A stretch of 64,000 nucleotides of DNA from Desulfonatronovibrio hydrogenovorans DSM 9292 (GCF_000686525.1 NZ_JMKT01000016.1:125103-189102), one strand, 5' to 3'. Shown: positions 47,155 to 57,444, numbered from the stretch's first letter. Numbers and translations are program-made. The notes: a model not told the origin generated them from the letters alone.

Positions 47155-47514
47155 CTGGTATTTTTGATAAGGAACAGCTGATCAAACTTTTTTATTCTGA
47201 TGCAGTTGTTGACTATCCCTGGACAAAACTTAATATAAACTGAACCAGGCTGTATCAATATTTATCTGAGCAGTTGAGATAAAGACTTACTTGCAATGAC
47301 TGCCGGACTTCCAGGCAAATGCCCGGAAATTGCACCAGTTAATACCTTAAAAGGGTCAGACTCGAGCCTGGTTTAGAATCTTCTGAGATTCTTTAACCAT
47401 TGAGACAAGATATTGCGGGCTTTGAAAGACTTTCAAAGCCCGCAGTTTATGTATGGCAGGATGCTGAACGTACCTGCCGGACTGACTAAAATACTACTCC
47501 AGGAGCCATATCCA
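47155..47514 (+). promoter_or_regulatory. Long leader region of lon
   Basis: About 360 bases without a gene. A candidate promoter has TTGACT at 47209-47214 and an ATATAA/TATAAA box starting at 47233-47234. Downstream lie an imperfect hairpin TTCCAGGC/GCCCGGAA near 47310, a smaller one AGAATC/GATTCT at 47375-47392 and a perfect 14-1-14 palindrome at 47415-47443 (arm GCGGGCTTTGAAAG). The last hairpin has no T-run, so it is unlikely to be a simple terminator. It lies 70 bases before the lon start. Confidence 0.45.
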
Positions 47515-49941
47515 ATGAATGACAATGAAAAACCTGAAACCCAGGAAAAAAAGAAAATCACCGGTCCGGACCTGAATCCGGACGCAAAGCAGGCCAAGGA
47601 GGGTGAACTTGAAATCCCGTCCACTCTTCCCCTGTTGCCGGTCAGAGATATAGTGGTATTCAACTACATGATCCTTCCCCTGTTCGTGGGAAGAGAAAAA
47701 AGCGTCCAGGCCATAGATTCAGCTTTGAACAACAACAGATACCTTCTGATTTGTACTCAAAAAGATGAACAGGTGGAAAATCCAGGGCCTGAGGACATCT
47801 ATCAGACCGGGACCGTGGCCTTGATCATGCGCATGCTCAAGATGCCTGACGGTCGGCTCAAGGTGCTGGTCCAGGGCATCAGCCGGGCCAGGATCAAGAA
47901 ATTCATCCAGACCGATTCCATGGACACTGTAGAAGTCGAGGTGGTCAAGGACAGGGAGTTCACCGAGACCACTTCCGAGTCCGAAGCCATGCTCAGAGCT
48001 GCCAGAGAGCAGAGTGAAAAAATCCTGGGGCTGAGGGGCATTGATTCGGCCGAAATAATGGCTGTGCTGAATACTGTGGATGATCCGGGAAGGCTTGCCG
48101 ACCTGGTGGCATCCAACCTGAGGATGAAACCGGCTGAAGCTCAGAAAATCCTTGAGTGTGAAGATCCTCTCCAGCGCCTGAAAATGGTCAATGAGCAGCT
48201 GATCAAGGAGGTCGAAGTCGCTTCCATGCAGGCCAAAATCCAGAACATGGCCAAAGAGGGAATGGACAAGGCCCAGCGTGAATACTTTCTCAGGGAACAG
48301 CTCAAAGCCATCCGCAAGGAACTTGGCGACGTCTCTGAAAGCGGTGATGACCTTGAACAGCTGAGACAATCCCTGAAAAAAGCCGGTCTTCCGTCCAAGG
48401 TCATGAAAGAGGCTGAAAAACAGCTGCAGCGTCTGGAAAATATGCATCCGGACTCTGCTGAATCAACCGTGGCCAGGACTTACCTTGAATGGCTGGTGGA
48501 CATTCCCTGGAAAAAGAAAACCAAGGACCGCCTGGACATCAAACAGGCTGAAAAGATCCTCAACCAGGATCACTACGACCTGGAAAAGGTCAAGGAAAGA
48601 ATCCTGGAATACCTGAGCGTAAGAAAGCTCAACCCCAAGATGAAGGGTCCCATTTTATGCTTTGTTGGGCCTCCTGGGGTGGGCAAGACCTCCCTTGGCC
48701 AATCCATTGCCAGGTCGCTGAACCGCAAATTCGTGCGCATGTCTCTGGGGGGAATGCGTGACGAGGCCGAAATAAGAGGGCATCGAAGGACATACATCGG
48801 ATCCATGCCCGGCCGGATCATCCAGGGCATGAAAGAAGCCGGAGCAATAAACCCGGTCTTCATGCTGGATGAAATAGACAAGGTCGGCAGCGACTTCAGG
48901 GGTGACCCGTCGTCAGCCCTTCTTGAGGTCCTTGATCCTGAGCAGAATCACTCCTTTACTGATCACTACCTCAATGTTCCCTATGACCTGTCCAAGGCCA
49001 TGTTTGTGTGTACAGCCAACATCCTTGACACCATACCTTCGGCCCTTCTGGACAGGATGGAGGTCATCAGGATCCCTGGTTATACTGAACAGGAAAAAAT
49101 CAAGATTGCCGACAAGTATCTGCTGCCCAGGCAGATTGCTGAAAACGGTCTCACCAGGAAGAACATCCAGCTGGGGGAAACCGTTATCCGGGAAATCATC
49201 CGTAACTACACCAGGGAAGCTGGTCTCAGAAACCTGGAACGGGAAATAGGCGGAGTCTGCCGCAAAATAGCCAGACAAGTGGCTGAAGGCAAAAAAGGCC
49301 CCTTCAAAATCACTAAAAAGGGACTGGCCAAAATGCTGGGGATTCCCAAATATCAGAATGAGGACCGGGACAAGGAGCTTCCTCCAGGAGTAGCAGTGGG
49401 ACTGGCCTGGACACCATACGGTGGAGAAATTCTGCATGTGGAAGTAAGCTTGATGCCTGGCAAGGGAAAACTCATCCTGACCGGACAGATGGGCGATGTC
49501 ATGAAGGAAAGTGCCCAGGCGGCCCTGAGTTACGCCAGAAGCAGGGCCCTGAAGCTTGGGCTTGACGAAGACCTTCTGGACAGGCGTGACATCCATATCC
49601 ATGTCCCGGCCGGAGCCACCCCCAAGGACGGTCCCTCTGCCGGTGTGACCATGGTTTCAGCCCTGGTTTCAGCATTATCCGACACACCCCTGGCCAATGA
49701 TACAGGCATGACCGGAGAAATAACTCTGCGGGGCAGGATCCTTCCGGTAGGCGGAATAAAGGAAAAAATTCTGGCCGCAGTGGGGGCCGGGATCAAGACA
49801 GTGATCATTCCCGGATCCAACAAACGTGATTTTGACGAAATACCGGCTGAGCTGAGAAGAAACATCAAGATCAAGACCGTGGAAAATATTGATGAAGTCT
49901 GGCCAGTACTGGGAATTGAAATAAAAAAGACTGCCTGCTGA
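47515..49941 (+). CDS. lon: ATP-dependent protease Lon
   Basis: An 808-residue AAA+ protease for damaged and regulatory proteins. The N-terminal substrate domain starts TLPLLPVRDIVVF; Walker A GPPGVGKTS is near residue 385 and Walker B VFMLDEIDKVG follows. The proteolytic dyad is present (Ser in PKDGPSAGVTM, Lys in GGIKEKILAA). ATG 47515 is chosen for its AGGAG site and because the open frame upstream runs through a palindrome. A charged 35-residue N-terminal extension precedes the core. Confidence 0.96.
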   Translation: MNDNEKPETQEKKKITGPDLNPDAKQAKEGELEIPSTLPLLPVRDIVVFNYMILPLFVGREKSVQAIDSALNNNRYLLICTQKDEQVENPGPEDIYQTGTVALIMRMLKMPDGRLKVLVQGISRARIKKFIQTDSMDTVEVEVVKDREFTETTSESEAMLRAAREQSEKILGLRGIDSAEIMAVLNTVDDPGRLADLVASNLRMKPAEAQKILECEDPLQRLKMVNEQLIKEVEVASMQAKIQNMAKEGMDKAQREYFLREQLKAIRKELGDVSESGDDLEQLRQSLKKAGLPSKVMKEAEKQLQRLENMHPDSAESTVARTYLEWLVDIPWKKKTKDRLDIKQAEKILNQDHYDLEKVKERILEYLSVRKLNPKMKGPILCFVGPPGVGKTSLGQSIARSLNRKFVRMSLGGMRDEAEIRGHRRTYIGSMPGRIIQGMKEAGAINPVFMLDEIDKVGSDFRGDPSSALLEVLDPEQNHSFTDHYLNVPYDLSKAMFVCTANILDTIPSALLDRMEVIRIPGYTEQEKIKIADKYLLPRQIAENGLTRKNIQLGETVIREIIRNYTREAGLRNLEREIGGVCRKIARQVAEGKKGPFKITKKGLAKMLGIPKYQNEDRDKELPPGVAVGLAWTPYGGEILHVEVSLMPGKGKLILTGQMGDVMKESAQAALSYARSRALKLGLDEDLLDRRDIHIHVPAGATPKDGPSAGVTMVSALVSALSDTPLANDTGMTGEITLRGRILPVGGIKEKILAAVGAGIKTVIIPGSNKRDFDEIPAELRRNIKIKTVENIDEVWPVLGIEIKKTAC

Positions 49942-49980
49942 CCAAACAGCCCGGGCCGCTAAGGCGGTCCGAGCTGTAAA
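49940..49980 (-). terminator. Hairpin between convergent lon and CBS genes
   Basis: CAGC...GCTG with inner GGGCCGC/GCGGTCC spans 49947-49976. On the minus strand it is followed by TGTTTGG, so it could end the CBS transcript and, less efficiently, lon. The T-run is short. Confidence 0.4.
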
Positions 49981-50007
49981 AAAATGATCTGCCAGGTTTG
50001 TTAATGG

Positions 50008-50478
50008 TCAGACATTCCTGGCGATCTCCTGATATACATCACGGGCAGTCACAATACCCATAACCTTTCCCCCTTCTTCCACCACCGCCCTTTTCTGAGC
50101 GTAATCCAAAAAGACTTCCATGATTCTGGCCAGAGTGTCATTGGGCCTGATCCTTGGAACATTTTTCTGAATTATTTTTTTTATTCCGGCCTGGCCCCCG
50201 ATTTTGCAGGCCAGTTCAAAAGCCCTTTCATAGCTGTCCTGGTCCATGTCCCTGGCAGCTTTTTTCAGAAATACCGGTCCCATGGCCTTGATGATATCCC
50301 AGATGGAAATGATTCCCACAAACCTGCCTTCTCTGGACATGATGATTACGCAGTCATTGTCCGCAGAAACAGCCTGAACTTCTTCCAAGGCCTGAATCAC
50401 CCTGGACAGGGTCGCCTCCTCATCAACTGCGGCAAACTCACTGTGCATCATGTCCCAGGCCCTTTTGCGATATAACAT
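50008..50478 (-). CDS. Two-CBS-domain protein
   Basis: A 156-residue protein made of two CBS repeats: first about 8-65 (GRFVGIISIWDIIKAM) and second about 105-152 (GGKVMGIVTARDVYQE). CBS pairs bind adenosine nucleotides and act as energy sensors; a stand-alone form has no enzymatic part. GGGGG precedes the ATG. No partner is evident in the neighbourhood. Confidence 0.88.
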   Translation of the reverse strand: MLYRKRAWDMMHSEFAAVDEEATLSRVIQALEEVQAVSADNDCVIIMSREGRFVGIISIWDIIKAMGPVFLKKAARDMDQDSYERAFELACKIGGQAGIKKIIQKNVPRIRPNDTLARIMEVFLDYAQKRAVVEEGGKVMGIVTARDVYQEIARNV

Positions 50479-50609
50479 GGCTTAACCCCCTTAAATAATC
50501 AGACAGCCCAGGCCCGGATCAGACCCTGCTGAGCCTCAACCCATCAGGGAATACCCCTGGACCTGGCCGCCTGCCATTATGTACCAGGCAAAAAAAGTTC
50601 AATCCCGGA

Positions 50610-51866
50610 TCAGTCAAAGTCCGCCAGCAGAGCACCGATATGCACTCCTTCCAGCAGTGATTCGTGCTGGTACATATTCCTGATCTTCCACTGGGCGTGC
50701 TGCAGCTGCTCGTTGGTTATCCCGTTTCTGGTGGCTGTATAGGCCTCAATAAAGGCAGCCAGGTTGTCGCAGACCTTGAGCAGATATCCGTCTTTGGGAT
50801 CAAAACAATCCTGGTTGTATCTGGTCTGGAGATCTGCCCAGCTCACCCGGATCGCCCTGCCGCCTTGAACAATGGTATTATCAAACTCTGAAGTTCCGTC
50901 TGCACCCAGATAGTAACGCAGCCGTCCGGTCAGATCGCTATAGGCTGGATCGCTTAACAGGGTGAAAACCCTCTGCTCCAGCTCCTGATTTTCATATTCC
51001 TTGATCAAATCCCCGATCCGCCGGACCGACTGTTTGACCGGAGAAATTATATCCCTGGTAAGCAGCTCAGGCAGGTCATGGAGCAGGCCGGCAAAAAAAT
51101 TATTCTGCCTCCTCAGCGGGCAGGCCTGGATTGAAAGGCTGAAAAAGTAGGCAAAGCAGGCCACGATGAACATATGCCCCAGAACCGAAGTCTCTGGAAT
51201 TCGCGGTGTCTGGGACCACCTTTTCTGAAATCTGAGTCTGCCGCACAGATTCAGAAAACCTCCCAGTCCGGAATTTGACCCCTGGATCAGGTCCTGCATC
51301 CCCTCCAGGTCATTATGCTCCTGAAGCAGGGCAGCAAAGTTATCTTCAATTTCCTTGAGTTCGTCATCACCGGGATTAATCCCTTTGATCAGGCTGAACT
51401 CCCAGCTGCTGGCAAATATATGAGCCCCGCTTAAGATCCTGCCGGCAAGGTCCGGATGGTCAGGCTTTTCAAGATAGGATCTCAGTCTGTCCCAGAATTC
51501 TCCACCCAAAGGCTGAACCCTGGGCTGCAGCTGTTCCAGAACCCATTTGGTCAGTTGCCGGTAGTGGTCGGGATTTGACTTGATCTGATAAAAGACCGGA
51601 GGTTTGATGTCCGTAATGACCAGGCGGTAGAGGTAGTCAAAGATGCCCCCAAGGATGATGTCCTCGGCCAGCTTTATCTGCTCCTCTCTGTGCAGTCCTT
51701 TGGAATTAAGGACAAACAGGGCAAAAGCAGCAATCATCTTATGGGCCTGCTTGTCAACTTCGGCCAATTCCACCGGGCGCAGCTTGTCATTCCACCTTTT
51801 CATGAAGGATCCGGAAAAAATCAGCTGAAGCAGCCCCTTTCGAACGCTGGGGAGTTGAATACCCAT
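50610..51866 (-). CDS. HD-domain phosphohydrolase-like protein
   Basis: A 418-residue protein. The metal site is laid out as His in [15 protein letters not shown], His-Asp in [19 protein letters not shown] and a late Asp in [12 protein letters not shown], resembling the YfbR/HD_3 nucleotidase group. An N-terminal helical half of about 200 residues has no recognised fold. Activity on nucleotides is plausible. GAGGTG lies before the ATG. It is divergent from rplM. Confidence 0.75.
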   Translation of the reverse strand: MGIQLPSVRKGLLQLIFSGSFMKRWNDKLRPVELAEVDKQAHKMIAAFALFVLNSKGLHREEQIKLAEDIILGGIFDYLYRLVITDIKPPVFYQIKSNPDHYRQLTKWVLEQLQPRVQPLGGEFWDRLRSYLEKPDHPDLAGRILSGAHIFASSWEFSLIKGINPGDDELKEIEDNFAALLQEHNDLEGMQDLIQGSNSGLGGFLNLCGRLRFQKRWSQTPRIPETSVLGHMFIVACFAYFFSLSIQACPLRRQNNFFAGLLHDLPELLTRDIISPVKQSVRRIGDLIKEYENQELEQRVFTLLSDPAYSDLTGRLRYYLGADGTSEFDNTIVQGGRAIRVSWADLQTRYNQDCFDPKDGYLLKVCDNLAAFIEAYTATRNGITNEQLQHAQWKIRNMYQHESLLEGVHIGALLADFD

Positions 51867-51984
51867 AACACCTCTTTCTTATTCTGACCCTGTCAAATAC
51901 TTGCTTAAAGAATATGTTAAAAGCCTGGTTCAGACAAGTTCCAATTCCACCCGAAAAAATCAATCTGTTTTTGTCCTTTTAATG

Positions 51985-52014
51985 TTGACAGGCCCAAAAA
52001 AACCAAATAATAAT
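51985..52014 (+). promoter_or_regulatory. Sigma-70 promoter of rplM-rpsI
   Basis: TTGACA at 51985-51990, a 17-base spacer, then TAATAA(T) from 52008. Transcription would start about 52020, 25 bases before the rplM ATG. This is the best-looking promoter in the window. Confidence 0.75.
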
Positions 52015-52044
52015 CACTTCTTTCAATTCAGACAGGAGATTAGT

Positions 52045-52473
52045 ATGAAGACATATAGTCCCAAACCGCAGGACGCCCAGAAAAACTGGCAGGTTATTGA
52101 CGCCAAGGATAAAATCCTGGGCAGAATGGCAACTGAGATCGCTGTCAAACTCAGGGGCAAGGACAAGCCTGAGTTTGCTCCGCACATGGACATGGGCGAC
52201 TTTGTCATAGTAGTCAACGCTGACAAGATCAGGGTTACAGGCAACAAGCTTGAGCAGAAGAAGTACCATCGCCACACTGGTTATCCAGGTGGAATCAAGG
52301 AAATCAGCCTGGCTAAACTCCTGGAAAAAAAGCCTGAGGAAGTCATCAGACATTCTGTCCGGGGGATGCTTCCCAAAAACAAGATTGGTCGTCAGCTCCT
52401 CAAAAAACTGAAAATTTATGCTGGACCGGACCATCCCCATACAGCCCAGCAGCCTGTCAATCAGGAATCATAA
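52045..52473 (+). CDS. rplM: 50S ribosomal protein L13
   Basis: A 142-residue L13: [21 protein letters not shown] near the start, [26 protein letters not shown] and [21 protein letters not shown]. The start at ATG 52045 follows AGGAG. It forms an operon with rpsI 21 bases downstream. Confidence 0.98.
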   Translation: MKTYSPKPQDAQKNWQVIDAKDKILGRMATEIAVKLRGKDKPEFAPHMDMGDFVIVVNADKIRVTGNKLEQKKYHRHTGYPGGIKEISLAKLLEKKPEEVIRHSVRGMLPKNKIGRQLLKKLKIYAGPDHPHTAQQPVNQES

Positions 52474-52494
52474 TCCCGTTTGGAGAACACAAAA

Positions 52495-52887
52495 ATGAAG
52501 GAAGATTTTTACTACGGTACAGGCAGGAGAAAAACATCTGTAGCCAGAACCAGACTTTACAATGGATCAGGCCAGATACTCATAAACGATCGTCCCTATC
52601 AGGACTATTTCCCCAGATCTACCCTGCAGATGATCATTAATCAGCCCCTCAAGCTGACCAAGGTCCAGGGGAAATTTGACATTAAGGTCAATGTCACTGG
52701 TGGCGGTCTGGCCGGCCAGGCCCAGGCGGTCCGGCACGGAATCAGCAGAGCCCTGCTGGAAGTAAGCTCTGATTACCGTCCCACCTTGAAAAAGGCAGGC
52801 CTGTTGACCAGAGATGCCCGGGTCAAGGAAAGAAAGAAGTACGGTCAAAGAGGAGCCAGGGCAAGGTTCCAGTACTCCAAACGTTAA
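52495..52887 (+). CDS. rpsI: 30S ribosomal protein S9
   Basis: A 130-residue S9: [17 protein letters not shown], the [22 protein letters not shown] core, [28 protein letters not shown] at the tail (split here as core and tail). The start at ATG 52495 has GGAG upstream; a TTG at 52480 is the alternative. Confidence 0.98.
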   Translation: MKEDFYYGTGRRKTSVARTRLYNGSGQILINDRPYQDYFPRSTLQMIINQPLKLTKVQGKFDIKVNVTGGGLAGQAQAVRHGISRALLEVSSDYRPTLKKAGLLTRDARVKERKKYGQRGARARFQYSKR

Positions 52888-52918
52888 TATCCCGGCTTTT
52901 GATGTTGGGAATCTGCTT

Positions 52919-52956
52919 AAAGGCGGGGCTTTTACAGGAGCTCCGCCTTTTTTTTC
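52919..52956 (+). terminator. Rho-independent terminator of rplM-rpsI
   Basis: AAAGGCGGGGCT and AGCTCCGCCTTT pair over 12 bp with one G-U, followed by a run of eight T. It lies about 30 bases past rpsI. Confidence 0.9.
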
Positions 52957-53026
52957 ATCATGACTGATTTTCCTGAACCATCTCAACATTCCCGGCCGCG
53001 CCTTCGTGCCTGGATCTGAATTTTTC

Positions 53027-54292
53027 ATGAGCAACAGATCAACCCCTTATCTCGTATGCGCTGACCAGAACGGGCAGATCCTGGAAGAACCCGGTTTGCT
53101 CATGCTCACCCGCCAGGGCAGGCAGCTTGCACTGCCAAGGCCGGATGACCTTATCCCCCTGCCCGAATCAAGCGATCTGTTTCTTCTGCCCGGAAGAAGG
53201 GCCTTAGGGCTTGACCCGCAAACCGGACAAGTCGAAATGGTTGAAGAACTGGCTGTGGCCGGATTTGCCAGCCCTGGTCACACCCTGACCGGAACTGCGG
53301 CTTTCATGTCTGACCCCGACGCTCCGGTCCTTTCCATGTACGCTTACGGTGCAGTGGGGTACATGAACAACAGATTCTGGATATCCGCCAGACTGGTCGA
53401 TCGGGATCAACGCCAGGTATTTACCGGGATCCCCCAAAGGGAAATCACTGCCAGGGCCGGGGAACTGCTCAAAAAATTCCCTGAAAACCGGCTGATCAAA
53501 CATCTGGCCGGATGCGCCCTGCATTCCTGCTGTCCAGCAGCCAGGAACCTGGTTCTGGGAAGATTTGAGGCCCCTTTGCCCACCTCCAGGACCTGCAATG
53601 CCGCATGCATCGGCTGCCTGTCTCTGCAGCCGCCTGACTCAGGCTTTGAGTCCACCCAGCAAAGGATTTCCTTTACTCCCAGTCCCAAGGAAATTGCCCA
53701 GGTCATGACTCTGCACAGTGCCAGGGCCAAAAGGCCTATTCTGTCCTTTGGTCAGGGATGCGAAGGAGAGCCTTTGACCCAGGCCCGGCTCATATCCCAG
53801 GCGGTTGCAGGCGTGAGAAGCACCATCAGCCATGCCACTGTAAACATGAACACCAATGGCTCCATGCCCGGATTTGTCCCTGATCTGGCCCAAGCAGGAC
53901 TGGATTCAGTCCGAGTCAGTCTGAACAGCGCTGATCCGGCTCTTTACCATGCCTACTACAGGCCCAAGGGATATAATTTTGAGGATGTCCGGAATTTCGT
54001 GGTCCAGGCCAAAAAAATGAACCTGTTCGTCTCACTGAACCTGCTCTACTATCCCGGTGTGAGTGATACCGAAACCCAGATCCAGAGTTTGATCAGCTTT
54101 ATCGCTGATACTCGACCGAACTTCATCCAGATGCGAAACCTGAATCTTGATCCGGATATCTACCTTGATCTGCTGGGGGACAGCGACCTGGGACCCCAGG
54201 CCGGTCTGAGCAATTTCATGAAAAGGATCAGGAAGGAGTGTCCCTGGGTGGGTTTTGGATACTTTAATCCGTATCTGGGGGACGGACAGTAA
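53027..54292 (+). CDS. Radical SAM protein with long N-terminal domain
   Basis: About 421 residues. The cluster motif CNAACIGC (Cys190, Cys194, Cys197) begins a radical SAM core that includes ILSFGQGCEGEPLTQ and VRVSLNSADPALYHAYYRP. The first 185 residues are an unrecognised domain with several Gly and Pro residues and three further Cys near 165-175 (GCALHSCCPAAR). The ATG at 53027 is chosen; GTG 53006 is possible. It stands alone between rpsI and purM. The reaction is unknown. Confidence 0.8.
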   Translation: MSNRSTPYLVCADQNGQILEEPGLLMLTRQGRQLALPRPDDLIPLPESSDLFLLPGRRALGLDPQTGQVEMVEELAVAGFASPGHTLTGTAAFMSDPDAPVLSMYAYGAVGYMNNRFWISARLVDRDQRQVFTGIPQREITARAGELLKKFPENRLIKHLAGCALHSCCPAARNLVLGRFEAPLPTSRTCNAACIGCLSLQPPDSGFESTQQRISFTPSPKEIAQVMTLHSARAKRPILSFGQGCEGEPLTQARLISQAVAGVRSTISHATVNMNTNGSMPGFVPDLAQAGLDSVRVSLNSADPALYHAYYRPKGYNFEDVRNFVVQAKKMNLFVSLNLLYYPGVSDTETQIQSLISFIADTRPNFIQMRNLNLDPDIYLDLLGDSDLGPQAGLSNFMKRIRKECPWVGFGYFNPYLGDGQ

Positions 54293-54365
54293 ATCCCCAT
54301 GGCTTATAAACCACAGGCAGAAGGAAAGTTGAGGACAAAACCCCTGCTGGCAGGAAAAAGACTGC

Positions 54366-55412
54366 TTAAAAGTCTATAAACACATTCTCCATACCCTTTT
54401 TGGACTCCACCACTCTGCCGATCTCCCAGGCCGGGCAGTCCATGGCATTTAGCCTGGACAGGACATCATCCCGGTAGCCATCAGGACAGATGATTACATA
54501 CCCGATGCCGCAGTTAAATATCTGCAGCATCTCCTCCCAGCTGATTCCAGCCCCTTCCCTGACCCAGTTCATGACTGGCGGAATATCCCAGGATCCGAAA
54601 CTGATCCTGGCGGACAGACCTTTTTGGATCATCCTGGGGATGTTGTCGTAGAACCCGCCACCGGTGATATGCACCATCCCGTTGACCTGGATGTCGCGCA
54701 TTATGCTCATTACTTCGGCCACGTAGATCTTTGTGGGTTGCAGCAGGATCTCGCTGACCCTGTTCTTGGTTCCTGGGAACAGGTCATTTCCGGTCAGGCC
54801 TGACTCATCAAGAATTTTTCTGACCAGAGAAAAGCCGTTGGAATGAAGACCGGATGAAGCCAGACCGATGATCACATCATCAGGCCTGATGCTCCGGCCG
54901 TCGATCATCTGTTTGTTATCCACCACGCCCACACAGAACCCGGAAAGATCGTATTCTCCAGGAGCATAAAAATCCGGCATTTCCGCTGTTTCTCCACCCA
55001 GAAGAGCGCATCCGGCTGCCTTGCACCCCTTGGCAATTCCCCGGACCACTGATTCGGCCTTGTCCGGGTCCAGCTTGCCTGTGGCAAAGTAGTCCAGAAA
55101 AAACAATGGCTTTGCACCCTGAACCAGGACATCGTTAACCGACATTGCCACCAGGTCCACGCCAATGGTGTCGTGGACATCAAAGGCAAAGGCCAGCTTC
55201 AGCTTTGTGCCCACTCCATCAGTGGATGCCACCAGAACCGGTTCATTCATGTCCTGAGTGTCCAGCTTAAAAAGACCGCCGAACCCGCCGATATCCGTCA
55301 TGACCCCCTTGACGTGGGTTCCGGCCACCAGCGGCTTGATTCTTCTGATAAAATCATCTGCTTTTCGGATATCCACTCCGGCTTCTTTATACGAATCACC
55401 ACGCTTGGACAT
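54366..55412 (-). CDS. purM: Phosphoribosylformylglycinamidine cyclo-ligase
   Basis: The fifth step of purine synthesis (AIR synthetase), 348 residues. YKEAGVDIRKADDFI, the ATP-binding STDGVGTKLKLAF, GVDLVAMSVNDVLVQGAKPLFFLDYFATG and ITGGGFYDNIPR are diagnostic. The start at ATG 55412 has AAGGAG 7 bases upstream; the open frame continues 10 codons earlier. Confidence 0.97.
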   Translation of the reverse strand: MSKRGDSYKEAGVDIRKADDFIRRIKPLVAGTHVKGVMTDIGGFGGLFKLDTQDMNEPVLVASTDGVGTKLKLAFAFDVHDTIGVDLVAMSVNDVLVQGAKPLFFLDYFATGKLDPDKAESVVRGIAKGCKAAGCALLGGETAEMPDFYAPGEYDLSGFCVGVVDNKQMIDGRSIRPDDVIIGLASSGLHSNGFSLVRKILDESGLTGNDLFPGTKNRVSEILLQPTKIYVAEVMSIMRDIQVNGMVHITGGGFYDNIPRMIQKGLSARISFGSWDIPPVMNWVREGAGISWEEMLQIFNCGIGYVIICPDGYRDDVLSRLNAMDCPAWEIGRVVESKKGMENVFIDF

Positions 55413-55470
55413 AACCCGCTCCTTCAAAAATAAATGAGACAAACTAAAACTATAAAGAAATGAAATGCAT

Positions 55471-55499
55471 TAATAAGAAATACAGGTTTTTCCAGTCAA
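55471..55499 (-). promoter_or_regulatory. Candidate purM promoter
   Basis: On the minus strand TTGACT (complement of 55494-55499), a 17-base spacer and TTATTA (complement of 55471-55476). It is about 60 bases upstream of the purM ATG, in an A+T-rich gap after the TRAP operon. Confidence 0.45.
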
Positions 55500-55581
55500 G
55501 CTCAAGAAAAGAAATCAACCCGGAACCCAGGCCCCAAAACCATTGGAACCATTACTCTGAGGGTAGCAGGATATTCAGACA

Positions 55582-56886
55582 TCAGTAGAAAAGGCCCGGC
55601 AGGTAGACCGCGATTCCCGGGAACAGGATAAGCAGGAAGAGGAGCAGGAAAAAGCAGGGAATAAACAGCATTACCCCTCTGAAGACCCCTGACAGGGAGG
55701 CACCATGGCCCATTGAAGCCACTATGTAAGTATTAATGCCCACTGGAGGGGTTATGGCCCCCAGGGTGGTGACCACGGTTATGAACACGGCAAACCAGAC
55801 TGGATCGTAGCCCATGGACTGGGCAATGGGAAAGAAAATGGGGATGGTGATGATTAAAAGGGCCAGAGCATCCATTATGGCCCCCCCAAGAATATAAACA
55901 AGGCCGATGAGGATGATAATTACAAAAGACGGCACAGCCAGTTCGCCAACAATGGTCGCCAGTTCAAAGGGCAGCCTGGTTACCGCCAGAAAGCGGCCGA
56001 AGATCACTGCCCCGAGGATGATGGCCATGATCATGGCTGAGATGCGCAGGGTATCGGTCAGGGCCAGGTATATCTTTCTGAAACCCAGGTTTCCGCCTAT
56101 GACACCGATGGTCAGGGCCAGAAATGAGCCAATGGCTCCGGCCTGAGTCGGGGTGAAAAAACCTTTGATCATTCCCACCATGATCAGGGCAAAGAGGATA
56201 AGTATTTCCACAGCCCCTTTCAGGGCCCGGACCTTTTCTCTGAGGGTGGTCCTGGTCCCGGCTGGAGCCACCCCGGGATGCCTGAGACAGAGCAGGTAAA
56301 TGGACCCAAGAAAAAAAAGACAAAGCAAGAAACCAGGCAGCAAAGCGGCCCAGAACAGGACCCCTATGGCCTGTCCCGTCTGCAGACCGATGACGATTAG
56401 CACAACACTTGGCGGGATGAGCACCCCCAGCGTAGCTCCGGCAGCCACGCTGGCAGAGCTGAGGACCGGACTGTAACCGTACTTTTTCATTTCCGGCAGG
56501 GCTACGGTGCCCATGGTTGCCGCAGTCGCTGTATTGGAACCGCAGATGGCAGCAAAACCGGCACAGGCCAGAATTGTTGACATGGCCATCCCCCCCCGGA
56601 CCCTGCCCATCCAGACATAGGCAGCGTTGTACAGCCGTTTGTTTACCCCGGCATGAAAGCTGATCTGGCCCATAAGGATAAACATGGGTATGACTGTCAG
56701 GCCGTAGGAAGAAAAAACCTCCCAGACTTCATCAGCCAGCATTCCCATGGCAGCCTGGGGATTGACCACCCAGGCAAAGCCGGCAAAGCCAACCATGGCC
56801 ATGGCAAAGCCCACAGGTATCCGCAGAAAAAAGATGATCAGCAGAAGGCTTATTATACCGGTAATACCAACAAGGGTCAGACTCAT
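55582..56886 (-). CDS. dctM: TRAP transporter large permease (DctM type)
   Basis: A 434-residue membrane protein with about twelve helices, the Na+-driven translocation subunit of a TRAP transporter. FRIPVGFAMAMVG-like start (seen as LRIPVGFAMAMVGFAG), CAGFAAICGSNTATAATMGTVALPEM, GATLGVLIPPSVVLIVIG and TLGAITPPVGINTYIVASM are DctM hallmarks. It is the last gene of the dctPQM operon that sits behind the Trp leader. The substrate is predicted from the leader, not from this subunit. Confidence 0.95.
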   Translation of the reverse strand: MSLTLVGITGIISLLLIIFFLRIPVGFAMAMVGFAGFAWVVNPQAAMGMLADEVWEVFSSYGLTVIPMFILMGQISFHAGVNKRLYNAAYVWMGRVRGGMAMSTILACAGFAAICGSNTATAATMGTVALPEMKKYGYSPVLSSASVAAGATLGVLIPPSVVLIVIGLQTGQAIGVLFWAALLPGFLLCLFFLGSIYLLCLRHPGVAPAGTRTTLREKVRALKGAVEILILFALIMVGMIKGFFTPTQAGAIGSFLALTIGVIGGNLGFRKIYLALTDTLRISAMIMAIILGAVIFGRFLAVTRLPFELATIVGELAVPSFVIIILIGLVYILGGAIMDALALLIITIPIFFPIAQSMGYDPVWFAVFITVVTTLGAITPPVGINTYIVASMGHGASLSGVFRGVMLFIPCFFLLLFLLILFPGIAVYLPGLFY

Positions 56887-56928
56887 GCAGAAATTCTGTC
56901 CTGGCTCAAGGGTTGGGGTCTCATGGCC

Positions 56929-57444
56929 TCAGTTTTCCTTGCCTTGGGATAAAATCTGGACCACCAGAGTCAGCACCAAGGCCCCGAAACCAAAAGCCAG
57001 AACAAAGATCAAGGGATAATAAGAAATTCTCAAGCCTTCGGAAAGCTCACCAAAAAGCTTCAGGGTCAACCCCAGCATGACCAGTCGGTAGATGACAAGA
57101 AGAAAAAAACAGGCCAGAATAATCTGGGAAACCAGGTTCAGCGCCTGCCTGATTTTTCTGGGAATGAACCTGTCAAAAATATTGACAGCAATATGCCCCC
57201 GGACCTGCTGGGTGGGAGCCAGGGCCAGGCAGACAGCCAGAGCCCCAAGAAAACCAGTGGCCTCATATGCTCCCCTGATAGGCTGGCCGAAAAACCCCAG
57301 GACCATGTTGGCGGTTGCCAGTCCCATCATCAGAATCAGGACAATTGCCCCCAGGGCCAGCAGGACCGTATTAAGCCTGGAGGAAAATCCTGACAGGAAA
57401 TCAAGCACGGTCTCTGTTCCCAGGGCCGGACCTGTCAAAGGCAT
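56929..57444 (-). CDS. dctQ: TRAP transporter small permease (DctQ type)
   Basis: A 171-residue protein with four hydrophobic helices and the DctQ signature segment LALAPTQQVRGHIAVNIFDRF. It stabilises the large permease and links it to the binding protein. It lies between dctP and dctM, 30 and 42 bases from each. No strong ribosome site is seen at the ATG. Confidence 0.9.
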   Translation of the reverse strand: MPLTGPALGTETVLDFLSGFSSRLNTVLLALGAIVLILMMGLATANMVLGFFGQPIRGAYEATGFLGALAVCLALAPTQQVRGHIAVNIFDRFIPRKIRQALNLVSQIILACFFLLVIYRLVMLGLTLKLFGELSEGLRISYYPLIFVLAFGFGALVLTLVVQILSQGKEN

